Shown here piece after piece: positions 21,160-31,921 of a DNA stretch of 64,000 nt. The notes under the pieces were generated by a model. The model was not told the DNA's origin. It searched no databases and saw only the letters and a list, made by a program, of their open reading frames with translations. Source of the DNA: Maratus speciosus (Eukaryota > Arthropoda > Arachnida > Araneae > Salticidae); assembly GCA_963932465.1 (NCBI GenBank), contig OZ010792.1:15951701-16015700 (forward strand). The letters run 5' to 3'. Positions within the stretch are counted from its first letter, which is position 1, and each line of letters starts with the position of its first letter. Both the position numbers and the translations under genes were made by a program.

Positions 21160-21520
21160 TATAAAGGGTTTTGATTAAGTTTCAGATTTTGTTTTCGTAC
21201 AAACTTTTTTATTCATGCTCTGAGGTTTATTAATACCTAATATAGAGTTAAAGTTTCTTTGTATCCGAAATTAGTTCATTTATTGAATTTTCAATATCAT
21301 AAATGTTATCTAATGCGTCAACACAACAACTCATTTTATTTTGAAAAGTAATATTTTAACATAAATAATGTGTAGATATCAAAATCTCTACAGAAAATAC
21401 AAAAAAGCACCTCCAAACGTCAATTTCTTTTGAAATAAAATATTTTAAGCATTTTTATTTTCTCTGAAAGTATCTTGACGCCCAAGTGTCTTTCGTGATG
21501 AAAAAAAAATAGTGAATGAA
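21160..21520. repeat. Dispersed repeat R
   Basis: TTTCTTTTGAAATAAAATAT, GCCCAAGTGTCTTTCGTGA and AAATAGTGAATGAAACAT align with the other R copies. A pogo-like element follows immediately. Confidence 0.65.
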
Positions 21521-21534
21521 ACATATTAAATATA

Positions 21535-22346
21535 CAGTAGAACCTCTTTTAACCGAAACTCTCTGTTAACCAAAATCCATTTTTAAAGATTTTTTTTTTT
21601 CACTATCACATTCCTTGTGTGCAAAATCCATTTTGAAAGATTTTTTTTTAAACTATCACATTTCTTGTGTTGCAAGCGGTCCTTTCCGAACTGCGAGTAC
21701 ATATAAATCAATCCCCTTTCTTAGAGTTCCTTTGAATTTAACTTGAGCTCCCGTAAACTGCGCAGTAGAACGAAGAAAACGAACAAATTAGCAATTCTGA
21801 AGCTTTTGAATGCTTTGAAAAATGTTTGGCATGGCTGGGGCAGCAGAAAGACGGTAATACTGGTGAACGAATAATATTAAAAAACTCCGTGATAGAGCTT
21901 AAAAGCAAAGGCAATCGAAACTGCGACAAATAAAATATTTTTTCAAACCCTTCTGATATAAGAACAAAAAAATCTTCTTAAAACACCATCAAAAATTTTT
22001 AAATGCGCGAGGCCTTTCGAAAGATCTGAGTCTTTCTTCGTCAGGCGCAAAGAAGACGTCCTTCTGCTATGAAAGCAGTAGGAAGACTGTGTCTTCATTC
22101 ACACCGGTTTTAACTTATTTCCTTCTGATATATAAAGGTACTTAATTTCAAAATTAAAATTGAGGTAATTTATTCTTTTTTCTATTTTGCTGTTGCTTTT
22201 TGTTTATTAAGCACTGTTATCATAATAAGAAATATTGCACATATTTCACCTTAATCTTAAACTTGAAGCATTCTCGATCATCCGAAAATTTCGATTTTCC
22301 GAAAGGTGGTCGGTCCCAATTACTTTGGATAATCGAGGTTCTACTG
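21535..22346. mobile_element. pogo/Tigger-like element with transposase C-terminal relic
   Basis: The ends are CAGTAGAACCTCTTTTAACC and its inverse (GGATAATCGAGGTTCTACTG), with TA at 21533-21534 and 22347-22348. Near 21796-21860 the plus strand can be read as SEAFECFEKCLAWLGQQ, which resembles the acidic/aromatic C-terminal region of Tigger/pogo transposases just after the DDE domain. Most of the coding sequence is gone, so this is an internally deleted copy. The hammerhead-like motif at 22015-22044 lies in the interior. Confidence 0.7.
22015..22044 (-). ncRNA. Hammerhead-like core motif 2
   Basis: On the minus strand CTGACGA, one A, the stem GAAAGA/TCTTTC, then GAAA. As in motif 1, one unpaired base separates CTGANGA from the stem. 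It lies inside a pogo-like element, so it probably arrived as a nested fragment. Confidence 0.3.
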
Positions 22347-22357
22347 TATACCTTTAA

Positions 22358-22566
22358 CTCCTTAGTTCTCGCAAACGTGATATTTACGGGCTGCGTCTTT
22401 TATTGAGATAGTTTGATTCCTACCAGTTTTATAAAATAGTGTAATTGGCTTTATTAGGGTATCATTTTACCTGTAATTATATAAGGTGAATATTTCAAAT
22501 TCAAAAAAGTGAGACCAATAAGCAATTTGAATTTTTATAACGTAATTTAATGCGACCGTTAAGGGG
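22358..22566 (-). mobile_element. piggyBac-like MITE, family D (copy D1)
   Basis: TTAA lies at 22354-22357 and 22567-22570. Read on the minus strand the left end is CCCCTTAACGGTCGCATTAA, and the other end is CTCCTTAGTTCTCGC. Shared internal phrases such as AGTGTAATTGGCTTTATTA and CCAGTTTTATAAAA occur at 34388-34602, 51095-51310 and 58086-58526. Confidence 0.85.
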
Positions 22567-22580
22567 TTAAATAGTATATA

Positions 22581-25558
22581 CAGGGTGTTCCGTTAAAGGG
22601 GTCCAATATTAATAGGGGTAATAGAGGAGATCACATGGAGCATAAATCAGTATATAAAGCCTGGTCGGATCTCAATAGTTTTCAATTTACAGCAAATAGA
22701 ATGAAAATTCGGAAAATTGTAAAAGAACCCTCATTGCTAAACTATCGATAATGCTGCATAAAAACGAAGCACATATTTAGAAAGAGCAGAAAAAAACCTA
22801 CAAAATGACATCAATTGTATTAAAATAGCAATATTTATTGACGAGTTACAAGCCCTGAAACAGTGAAAAAAGTACGAAATCCAATATACATCAAAATAGT
22901 TAATCGTTAATTCCAAAAAGACAACTCTAGCTACAACAAGGAAAATGTAGTAAAATTTGGTCCATTCCGAAAACTTTCGAAAAAGCTTACAATGAACCAT
23001 ATCGGTTTAATTGTGTGAGAGAAATTAATCAGTTTCTTAGTTACAACTCCGCTTTCTTTGACACTAGCAAAGGTTAAACTCCGCTCATCACGATTGGAAA
23101 CACCGCCTTTTTAATTACTCTCAACTATACATTTTCGATCATGCTTCTTCTGAGATGCAACATTTTTAATTATTCAAGAGTTGAATGAACCAAAATAACT
23201 TTACAATAATAGTCTACATTTTAAAGTGGTCTTTTATTGATATAAAGCTTAAGTTAAATTCTTTAAAATTAAACTGGTGGTGAAAATTCGGAAATAATTA
23301 AAAATATTGCGATTTGTAACTATGCAAGAAGTTTCAGTACATGTTTTACATGGACAATTATTGTATGTATATGTGCATCATAATTTATGATAGGAAATAA
23401 TAATAACAAATAGCATAATAATTTTATTAATTATAAATTTAAAAAAGACACTAAATTTTAAATTAATTCATACAAACTTTGTAATTTACAATTTGAGTAC
23501 ACCACAGTCTGTGACTTACAAAATACTGTGCCAAAAAGTGTTGAAAATAAAAGAAAAATGACAAATAAAGAATTACATTCCACGTACTTTATGACATATG
23601 TGAAGCATAGTCTTCTGGCCTGCGCTGCACAGTTCAATGTCGGAAGGCAGACGAACGGACATTATTATAATAGGTGTTCGAAGTCGCCCATTAACAGAAT
23701 CGCACAGCCGACAGCGACGTCGTAAAGATTGGCGAACACGCCGAAAAACTCCGACGGAGTTGGGAATGTCTCCTGCAGCGACAACGATTCGCGCTAGTAA
23801 ATCCTCCGGTGTATCCACAGGCGTTTCATACACCAGCGATTTAAGGTGTCCCCAAACAAAAAAGTCTAACGGATTGAGGTCTGGAGAGCGTGCAGGCCAA
23901 GCAACAGGTCCACTGCGTCCAATCCATTTCCCAGGATATGTTGAATTGAGGTGATTGCGAACACCTATGAAAAAATGTGCCGGTGCGCCATCGTGCATAA
24001 ACCACATATTGTGGCGCAATGCTGCTGGCACATTTTGCAGTAACTGCGGTAAGATATCCGTAGGAAAACCAAGTACGTACTGCCATTGAGTACATCTGGG
24101 AGTAAATATGGTCCTATGAGATAATCGCCGAGGACACCTGCCCATATGTTCACACTGAACTTTTGTTGTGCGTTCGACGGGAAAACAGTGTGCGGATTTG
24201 TATATGACCATGTGTGCATATTGTGCGTGTTTACCACGCCCTCTCTCGTAAATGTTGCTTCATCAGGAAATAAAATATTTTCCAGAAATTGTGGATTATT
24301 TTCTGTTACATTAAGCAACCAGTGTACGAATTCTGTCTGCTGAGCACAATCTGTTACTGATAACAGTTGTACCCGCTGCACATGAAAGGGGTGCATGTTT
24401 TCTGCACGCAGAACACGCCACACACTTTGGTGAGAAACACCGACTTCAGACGCAGCAGCTCGTGTACTCGTGGAGGGGTTATCTTTAAAAATATTCAGTA
24501 CATCTTCTTCCATTGCAGGTGTTCGTACATGTCGAGGTTTCCCTGCATCAATGCTTGCTGTATTAAACGATCCAGTCTCCCGTAATCGTCTATCGATTTT
24601 TATGAAGAGTTTCGAATTTGGGCAACGTCTCCTTGGAAATTGCTCACGGTACATGCGCTGTGCTAGACATGCATTTCCATGACCTTGCCCGTACATCAGA
24701 TGCATGTCCGCATATTCTTCGTTAGAGTATTCCGGCATAATTATTATACATCAACTTACTACAATCCCACTTACAACAGCCTCCCTTTAACATAACGCCC
24801 ACTGATGCCTGCTGTTTTATTACACTTTTCTTCCTATACACATAGAAAATTTGCATAAAAAGTACTTCTTCTTCATCATCCTGAAAGTTCATGGAGGAAA
24901 CGCAGCAGTCACGGAGTTTGCTTTAAGACAAGGCGAGAGCTGCACAATATGTCATTCACTTGACCAGACTGAATAATGAAAGGGTATTGATAGAGGTTGA
25001 TCAGAAATGTATAATTGAAAGATATTAAAACGGGGTGTTTACAATCGTCATGGGCGGAGTTTCGCCCTTTCCGAGCGTGCAACAGTACAGAGTTGTAACT
25101 AGGGAACTGCTTGATTTCTCCCATACAATTAAACTGATATGGTTTATTGTGAGCTTCTTCGAAAGCTTTCGGAATGGACCAAATTTTATAACATTTTCCT
25201 TGATGTAGGTAGAGTTGCATTTTTGGAATTAACGATTAACTATTTTGCTAAATATTTGATTTTGTATTTTTTCACTGTTTCAGAGCTTGTAACTCGCCAT
25301 TAATTCTCAATATTCTAAAACAACTTATGTCATTTCGTAGGATTTTTTCTGCTCTTTCTAAATATGTGCTTCGGTTTTATGTAGCATTATCGATAGTTTA
25401 GCAATGAGGGTTTTTTTTACAAATTTCCGATTTTTCAATCTATTTGCTGTAACTTGAAAATTATTGAGATCCGGCCTGGCATTATATACTGATTTATGCT
25501 CCGTGTGATCTCCTCTATTACCCCTATTAATATTGGACCCCTTTAACGGAACACCCTG
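22581..25558 (-). mobile_element. IS630/Tc1/mariner-type DNA transposon with ~500-bp TIRs
   Basis: The element is 2978 bp, flanked by TA (22579-22580 and 25559-25560). Its ends are CAGGGTGTTCCGTTAAAGGG and the exact inverse. The inverted similarity continues inward to about 23090 and 25030, giving terminal repeats of roughly 500 bp, far longer than the usual mariner ends. A single transposase reading frame runs on the minus strand (23573-24738). All parts of an autonomous element are present except that the reading frame is broken once. It sits 14 bp to the right of MITE D1. Confidence 0.92.
23573..24738 (-). pseudogene. Transposase (HTH/DUF4817-like plus DDE domain), one frameshift
   Basis: The protein starts MPEYSNEEYADMHLMYG and has an N-terminal helix-turn-helix region (about residues 1-60) of the kind labelled DUF4817 in arthropod transposons. 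A second DNA-binding segment (HVRTPAMEEDVL...STRAAASEVGVSHQSVWRVL, about 70-115) follows, then an RNase-H-fold DDE domain. Catalytic acids are the D in FPDEATF, the D in FMHDGAPAHF and the D in SPDLNPLDFFVWG, with about 41 residues between the last two. The frame runs from 24738 to about 24070, then continues in the next frame to 23573. One small indel near 24060-24080 is enough to explain the break. Total length, about 385 residues, is normal. Excision and reintegration by DNA cleavage at the TIRs is the expected activity of an intact copy. Confidence 0.9.
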
Positions 25559-25560
25559 TA

Positions 25561-26190
25561 TATAACCTTTAACCTCACAGTTTTTGATGGTTGTTGCGAT
25601 AATTTTGAGGCATGATTTTTTTTTTTAAATAACTAAACAATGAACATTTTCTTGCCACATTACCGAAAAGAAATATTTGCAGTGAAGTAAATATGCAAAA
25701 CTGAGGTGAAAATGAAAGCGTTATCACAAGTAGCAATGAATAACCCAAGCTAACTACTTCTTCAATCTTCCTCACATAAAGAAAAAAAGTATTTTATTTA
25801 GTAAAATGAAACATGGCTCGATTATTTTTGTTGAAATTTTCTATGTAAATAGACCATAAACGAGAGATTTTTAACAAATTTTAAGAATATCATTAAATAA
25901 GAATAAAAGTGGTAACTTTTATATAAAAATATTTTTTGAGCTGGTGAACAATCTGAAAAAAATATATTAAATGTAAAAAAAAAACAGTCTCAGTTATTTA
26001 TTAAAAAGGATTGTAAGTTATGTACTGTGCACTGGGTAATATTTTTTTAGCCGTTTGTAAGTCGGGTAGCACCAGTGCAAGCCACTGGTTTATTTAATGA
26101 AACACAAGATATTCTCCACTTTGAATGTATATTTTCTATAACTCAATTTGTAAGTTTTATAACTCATTTTTATTTACTTTTACATTTTTA
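25561..26190. other. No gene seen
   Basis: AT-rich DNA. A 66-codon minus-strand open frame at 25575-25775 has no recognisable domain. Confidence 0.4.
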
Positions 26191-26194
26191 TAAC

Positions 26195-26235
26195 ATTACA
26201 TTATATATATATATGTGTGTGTGTGCGTGTGTATT
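26195..26235. repeat. (TA)n(TG)n microsatellite
   Basis: TATATATATATATG passes into TGTGTGTGTGCGTGTG. A poly-T run follows at 26249-26264. Confidence 0.9.
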
Positions 26236-26269
26236 TTATTAAACGTGTTTTTTTTTTTTTTTTTCGGTT

Positions 26270-26600
26270 TCCATTAAATACTTTTTTTAGTGTTGATACA
26301 ATCAAGAGTTGCGTAGGAAAAAAAAAATCCTCGAAAATAAATCCATATTTTGAAAATCAAGTTTAAGAAACAGAATCTAATGCATCAACAAATCTAATTT
26401 AATTAAAAAATAATTTCTGTTTTAGAAGAAGAAATCTCTTGTGACACGTGGGTAACAAAATGCTTCGAGGTTAGATAAAAAAGCACGTACAAACTGCGAA
26501 GACTTTTGATATAAAAGAATTTAAGCATTTATACTGAGTCTATGTTAATTCCCAAGTGGCTTTTGTGAAAAAAAATAGGAAATGAGATATCAGGCATTCT
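26270..26600. repeat. Dispersed repeat R
   Basis: AACAGAATCTAATGCATCAAC, TCTCTTGTGACACGTGGGTA, AAAAAGCACGTACAAACTGC and TTCCCAAGTGGCTTTTGTGA align with 33560-33780 and 15400-15540. Confidence 0.7.
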
Positions 26601-26924
26601 CACAATATTTAAACTTTCAGGTATAAAAATCTGGGGAAATTAAACTTACTAAAATAACATTTTTAACTTATAGACGAATGCATTGATGATTCAAAATAAA
26701 GAAAAAATTGTCAGCAGCGAAGATTGTTTTATTTAACTGAGGTTTAAGTTAAACTTGTGAGTTTAATTTTCCTTACAGTTTTACCTTTCTAAATTTTTAT
26801 TTTCTTGTAAATTTTTACTTATGCTGAATTTGCATAGTACCTATAGAACATTCAAATAAGAAATAATAACAATGTAGTATTTTTAGTACAAAATTATTGT
26901 ATAACAGTGTCTTAAAGGGGTGTT

Positions 26925-27345
26925 AAAGAAGTAACGGTAAGATAAAAAGGGGATGGTAAGGGAAAAAAGGGACGGTAAGCAAAAAGATGGGATAGTAAGG
27001 ATGGGACGGTAAGAAAAATTACCACCTATTTTTAGGCAAATCATGTTAAGACTAAGTGATAGCCATAATGCTCATTGATTTATTTAAAAAAGTTATTTAC
27101 ATTGGAATTTAATTTACCTCGAAGAGTGAAGGAATAAACCTTGCAGGTGGTAAGACTATCATTAAAGCCACTACGCTTGAAAATGATATTTAAATGTTGA
27201 TTTAAATTCTGCAGTAAATTTACTCAAAGAATTTTAGCCATTCTTTCTCTAGGATACTTCTGCATGAGAAAAATATTGAAAAAATTCTGCGGCTGCATCT
27301 CAAGTGATTATCTGTATAAATTTAGCTAGAGGGACGGTAAGGAAC
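26925..27345. repeat. Cluster of GGGACGGTAAG motifs
   Basis: Six copies of (G)GGRYRGTAAG lie at about 26933, 26951, 26970, 26991, 27004 and 27332, five of them within 85 bp. It may be a subterminal motif array of an unrecognised element or a decayed minisatellite. Confidence 0.5.
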
Positions 27346-27419
27346 CTAAAATCCAGGGACAGGGTTAAAAAAAATATAACAAGCGTAAGCATGTGTGCAG
27401 GTTCATTTTTTGCTACATA

Positions 27420-27805
27420 TTCATATAAAACATTAGTTCCAGTTTCAGAAAAAAATTACGTCGAATTATTTTTATTGAAACAATTTTATCCAGACAGCTC
27501 CAAACTTAAAAATCAGCATCAGGGACATGGGACGGTATAGGAGTTTTCCAGGTGTTTGGACCCCCAACATCGTCCAAAACTTATTTATCTCGTTAATGTT
27601 GTTGAGCAATCATGCAATGGGGTGTTCGGAAAAAATTTACATCGAATTAATTTCATCGTAACAATTTTTACAGACAACATCATTAAAATACATCACCAGG
27701 GACACGGAACGGTATAAGAATTTCGTGGTATATTGGGACCCCCAACATCGTCCATAACTTATTTATCTCGTTAATATTGTTATATGGTCAAACAATGGGA
27801 TGTTT
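27420..27805. repeat. Direct tandem repeat, about 185-bp unit
   Basis: About two units share TTACGTCGAATTATTTTTAT/TTACATCGAATTAATTTCAT, AGGGACAYGG-ACGGTATA, GACCCCCAACATCGTCC and AACTTATTTATCTCGTTAAT. The ACGGTATA phrase links it to the GGTAAG cluster just upstream. The open frame at 27304-27540 is not gene-like. Confidence 0.7.
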
Positions 27806-27875
27806 TCATGTATAAGAAATAAAAAAATACACAAAAATATGTACCAAAATAAAAATATATTACTCAGGGACTTAA

Positions 27876-28075
27876 CCCCTTCGCGGCGGGAGCCTTTTAC
27901 GAAATGTTTATTACTTTGCTACCGGTTTTAAAAAACAGAAGTTTGTGCCTATTCAAATCGGAAAAATTCTCGGATTAAATAAGGCAAATTTTATAGTAAA
28001 ATTTTACTGGTGAGAATAAACGAGGATCCTTAGGCCTATTTCCGACACGTATACGTATCGCTCGTCCCCAAGAGG
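27876..28075 (+). mobile_element. piggyBac-like MITE, family B (copy B1)
   Basis: A 200-bp element between TTAA at 27872-27875 and 28076-28079. It starts CCCCTTCGCGGCGGGAGCC and ends CGCTCGTCCCCAAGAGG, with the internal palindrome CGTATACG. Relatives lie at 29807, 34660, 42536, 42881 and 45182. Confidence 0.9.
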
Positions 28076-28168
28076 TTAAAAGTCCAAATTATGTGAGAAT
28101 GCCTCATATACGTTCTCCTATGTTTAACTCACTTTTGTGGGTGGGGGGGGGGTATTGTTTTTATTTAT

Positions 28169-28800
28169 CTATATTATAAAGGACAAATATATCTGTGCGT
28201 AACGCATACGTCATTCTGCGAATGGCAACACTTTGAAATTTGAAATGAAATTTCGCTTTTGCAATTTTCGCTACTGCAAATTTTTAAACTTCTAAACATC
28301 CCACATTTTAAATGTTTACACCGTCGTATGCAGAAAAAAATGCACTTTTAAATGCAATTTGTTTGAAAGCTGTATCTCAATTTATTTCTGAGATATTAAT
28401 TTTTTTATAGTTTTTAATACCAATTTTCTAATCGTGGCAACTGAAGTACTTCATTTCTATTAAAAGTGGATTAGTTATTTTTATTGATTATATTCTTACT
28501 GATGTCATTTTCTCATTGCAATTAAAAATATCATTTTTAAAAATTTGAACAGAAAATGACGTTATGCTTTAAAAAAGACACAATTTCCTTGATGAAGCTC
28601 TTATATTTCACTATTTTTTCATTTTGCTGATATTGAGTTTGAGACAATAGGCAAAATATGTCGGCGACTGAAAATGACGTCATATTTAAAAGTAAACGAT
28701 AATTTTATTTGATAAAACGAGATATTTCCCCTTGAATACGTCTAAAAGTTATAAATTTCTGGAATTTTTACGCGCAGGTACATATATTATACTAAGACCT
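28169..28800. other. Unassigned; weak Helitron-like termini
   Basis: A TCTATATTATAAAGGAC start follows a poly-G tract (28142-28152), and ACGCGCAGGTACATATATTA lies near 28770. The start resembles Helitron 5' ends, but no hairpin plus CTRR terminus is clear. No coding sequence is present. Confidence 0.2.
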
Positions 28801-29529
28801 CAAATCACAAGTGGGAATTTTAACATGGAATGTTGTAATAGTTGACAAACGTGACTTCAAGCTTGAAAAAATATTTATTAATAACCTATTGCGCGTTAAA
28901 ATGTTTTTATATGGTTAATATGGATGTGAAACGTGGAAAATGACTTGATTCGGTTCAGAAGTAAAGGTAGAAAATTCTATGATTATGTCAAGGTGAAATG
29001 ATTTATGCGGATTTTTCATTCCGTAACCAAGCATCAATTAATAACTTAATCAAAATTACTTATCTTGATTATATGTTACTGATGACGTATATGAATAAAG
29101 TTTAATTTTTCAATAATTTTAACAGTTGAAGTTTATGAAAAAAGTATTTTGTTAATCTTAGGTTAAATATGTCTTTGGAGAGTTAAATTAACAAGTGTAA
29201 GATGGATTTTTTATTCTAATTATTTTTTGTCGATGTATTATAAATTTGATGCAACACTTCCTTTGTAAACATTTTCTTTCGTCGAAATTCGACGGGTTCC
29301 ACCTCGTTTTATTAATGTTACACCTTTAGGCATTTAATGAGGAGTGATTTGAGAGCTTTAAATGATATTGCTATTTTCTCAAATTATCCTTATTATATAT
29401 GGATTTAATTCACGCAAGTCTCGTTGCAAATTTCACCTTTTTACATACATTTTCTTTTTTTTTTTTTTCAAAAATCCATGCGCCAAATTACTGATTTGTT
29501 ACAGATGCTCAACAAGACATAGTCTGGAA
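28801..29529. other. No gene seen
   Basis: AT-rich DNA with no supported feature. A poly-T run lies at 29454-29468. Confidence 0.4.
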
Positions 29530-29537
29530 TTCTACAC

Positions 29538-29686
29538 AAGGGGTGTCAAACTGCGGCCCACCGGATACCACTAATTTTTTAAAGAAATAATCGACTTCTT
29601 GAATCGCAGAGATTCGTTGATTAGATGAGCCAGATATTTTTATAAAATTTTAGTAGTATCCGGCGGGCGACAATTTGACACCCCTG
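29538..29686. mobile_element. hAT-like MITE (149 bp)
   Basis: The ends are AAGGGGTGTCAAACTGCGGC and the inverse of CAGGGGTGTCAAATTGTCGC. The flanking 8-mers TTCTACAC (29530-29537) and TTCTTCAC (29687-29694) differ at one base. CAGGGGTGTCAAA-type ends are a recognised hAT terminus. Confidence 0.85.
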
Positions 29687-29699
29687 TTCTTCACTATGA

Positions 29700-30270
29700 G
29701 TGTTCAATCGAGTAGTTTCGCTCCCGGGTCCCCGAAAATTCTGCTTAAATTCAACCCGAAACTGACACATGGCAACCCTGAACCGACTCGAACCCGAAAT
29801 ATTTAACCTCTTGGGTGCGAACGACCGGTATTCGTGCCGCGTAAGGTGATCAGAATCTGTGATTATTCTCAACAATAATTTTTATTGTAAATTTTGTCTT
29901 ATTTAACCCGAGCATTTTCCCGATTCAATTACGCAAAAATATTTGTTTTAAAAACCGGTGATAAATATTAAAAGTTCTGCAAAAGTCGCTCGTCCCGAAG
30001 GGTCTAAACCTGAAACTGACCCAAATCCGAAAGGAAGGAAAATTAATTTATAGTTTAAAACAATTATAAAAAAATGGACTAAAATTATATCTCAAATATC
30101 AATTTTACTCGTTTTGCATAAAAAATAAACATTTACACACTTATTGATTTTAAAATATGTAAGTTTTTTCATTAAAAAAAGTATTCATCCAGGAGGCTTT
30201 CTTTGGAAAAATCCGGTAAACCCGATCCGTACCCGAAAATGTTAAAACCCAACATAAATCAGAAACATAT
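29700..30270. repeat. Degenerate CCCGAA/CCCGAAACTGAC repeat, split by a TTAA MITE
   Basis: GGGTCCCCGAAAATT, CAACCCGAAACTGACACAT, GAACCCGAAATA, CTGAAACTGACCCAAATCCGA, ACCCGATCCGTACCCGAAAA and AAACCCAACA show a decayed hexamer-like composition on either side of MITE B2. Confidence 0.5.
29807..30002 (-). mobile_element. piggyBac-like MITE, family B (copy B2, right TTAA eroded)
   Basis: TTAA lies at 29803-29806. The start is CCTCTTGGGTGCGAACGACC and the right end is GCTCGTCCCGAAGGG, followed by TCTAA where TTAA is expected. A minus-strand open frame at 29621-29875 spans three elements and is spurious. Confidence 0.8.
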
Positions 30271-30334
30271 AAACTGATGTCACAAACCGCTGGTTATGTG
30301 GGCTTCAGGTAAATTGATGACGGACTCTACAATG

Positions 30335-30405
30335 AATTCATCGAGAGTCGAACCTCGTACTGCCATTTTGGCATATGAACGCCCTTACATACTCAGCCAC
30401 GAAGT
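30335..30405 (-). repeat. tRNA-like sequence (Ser/Leu type), probable pseudogene or SINE head
   Basis: On the minus strand the acceptor strands ACTTCGT and ATGAATT pair at six of seven positions. The A box is TGGCTGAGTATGT and the B box GGTTCGACTCT. A TGCCA/TGGCA stem sits where a long variable arm would be, as in tRNA-Ser or tRNA-Leu. The anticodon arm is not clean, so function is doubtful. A poly-G run follows at 30409-30417. Confidence 0.45.
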
Positions 30406-30419
30406 AAGGGGGGGGGGGT

Positions 30420-30888
30420 AGCAATTAATTTTTTTTTAAATTAATGCAAGATTTCAAAAGAGAAAATTCTCATCAGCTGTTCTCAAGTTGTTTAGTTGTC
30501 CTGTGTTGAGTTTTAATATTATGTGTTATTGCGAAATATATACGAATTATCTTTTGTTTTAAAAATAGTTTCCATTAATTACTGCAATAGTAAATTTTGT
30601 TTTAAAGAGCTCTTTAGACTATAGGGGGTTTTATATGATATTTGTATATATGAGTTTAGCGTAATTTCACAACATGTAGGACTTTTGTGTATTAGAGTAG
30701 GAATGTGGCTCTATTATTTATGGTCTCCTAGTCGATATTCTTGAATGCGACAACAAACGGTGACGTCATTTGTCGATTTGTGATTGATATTTTTTAGGTT
30801 TAGAGATTGAACTCATGATGTGACATAGTGGGTATTTATCTTTGATTCCAATTTAATGCTATGTGTATTGCAATAAATTAAATTCGCC
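30420..30888. other. No gene seen
   Basis: AT-rich DNA with no supported feature. Confidence 0.4.
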
Positions 30889-30892
30889 TTAA

Positions 30893-31102
30893 CCCTTTCG
30901 AGGTCAGTGTCATTAAAAAAAGGACATCTAATTTTAATTCCAAAACTGAGAAATGGCACCAAGAATATTTAGTTAAAATTTTCCTTTTATAATGTGCTTG
31001 AAAATAAGCGAGTTCTATTTTCTAAAAAAATCGTTTATAAATTTTGGTTTCAGTCCATTATTTCATCAGTTTATAAACAGAATTACTCCGCGCCAGAAAG
31101 GG
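30893..31102 (+). mobile_element. piggyBac-like MITE, family C
   Basis: A 210-bp piece between TTAA at 30889-30892 and 31103-31106. The ends are CCCTTTCGAGGTC and the inverse CCCTTTCTGGCGCGG. Confidence 0.7.
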
Positions 31103-31315
31103 TTAACCCTTACCGGCGCGGACTAATCCAGTTTATAAACTGATGAAATAATGGACTGACACCAGAAATTATAAACGAATTTATTAGAAAATATGAACTT
31201 GCTCCGGTTCAAAGATGATTTGGTCAAGGCGCCTGAGACCACATGCCCCACATCATTACCTTCTCAATACTCAAGGCCTCTGGACTGATTTCGTGACGTA
31301 CCAAATGAAGATTAA

Positions 31316-31713
31316 CACCTTGAAGGGCAAGCAATTGCGTTTGCGTAATGCTTAATTCCCACCGGAAATTTAGAAAAAAATTATTTCAAAATAAGGAAAA
31401 GCAATTTTAACCCTAGAACTACCGGAAATTTTACTCAAGTTTTATAAAAACATTCTACACCAGAATTTTTACTTAAAACTATTTAATTTGTTTATTTAAC
31501 TTATTATTGTCTGACTTATACATTTAGTTTGTTTTGAAGAAATTTCTGGTTTGAATAAATATTTTGAATGTACATGTCGGGTCCATTGGACCCTTCTGGT
31601 AGACAGAGGGTTAAGACTTTTCTCCACTAAAGTCAGAAAACTAAAACTTCCTAAAATTCTTCTGGTGCAGATACTGATTAATCGTAGGTGGCATATATTA
31701 TATACCGCCGCTC
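31316..31713 (-). mobile_element. TTAA MITE family K, copy 1, itself interrupted by A3
   Basis: TTAA lies at 31312-31315 and 31714-31717. The sequence is the inverse of 31718-31921 (GCAAGCAATTGCGTTTG, TTATTTCAAAATAAGGAAAA, CTCCACTAAAG). The 200-bp A3 insert plus its TTAA splits it at 31407-31614. Confidence 0.8.
31411..31610 (+). mobile_element. piggyBac-like MITE, family A (copy A3), nested
   Basis: TTAA lies at 31407-31410 and 31611-31614. The sequence is almost identical to A2. The uninterrupted mirror copy at 31718-31921 reads GCAATTTTGAGAC-type sequence at the matching point (AAAAGTCTCAAAATTGC), confirming the insertion boundary. Confidence 0.9.
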
Positions 31714-31717
31714 CTTA

Positions 31718-31921
31718 ACCCCTTGAGGGGCGGTGGGATATATTTTATCCCACCTACAATTAATCAGGATTCGCACCAGAAAAATTTTAGGAAATTTTAG
31801 TTTTCTTACTTTAGTGGAGAAAAGTCTCAAAATTGCTTTTCCTTATTTTGAAATAATTTTTTTCTAAATTTCCGATGGAAATTAAACATTACACAAACGC
31901 AATTGCTTGCTCTTCAAGGGG
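31718..31921 (+). mobile_element. TTAA MITE family K, copy 2 (intact)
   Basis: TTAA lies at 31714-31717 and 31922-31925. The ends are CCCCTTGAGGGGC and the inverse CCCCTTGAAGAGC. It shares its left TTAA with copy 1, so the two are head to head. Confidence 0.85.

Noticed and set aside
21738..21929. 63-codon minus-strand frame
   Set aside because: The plus strand gives a better pogo-like C-terminal match; the minus frame is its shadow.
23637..23954. 105-codon plus-strand frame
   Set aside because: It is the antisense shadow of the transposase on the minus strand.
27304..27805. CRISPR-like direct repeats
   Set aside because: Long diverged units without short identical repeats and spacers, in a eukaryotic repeat context.
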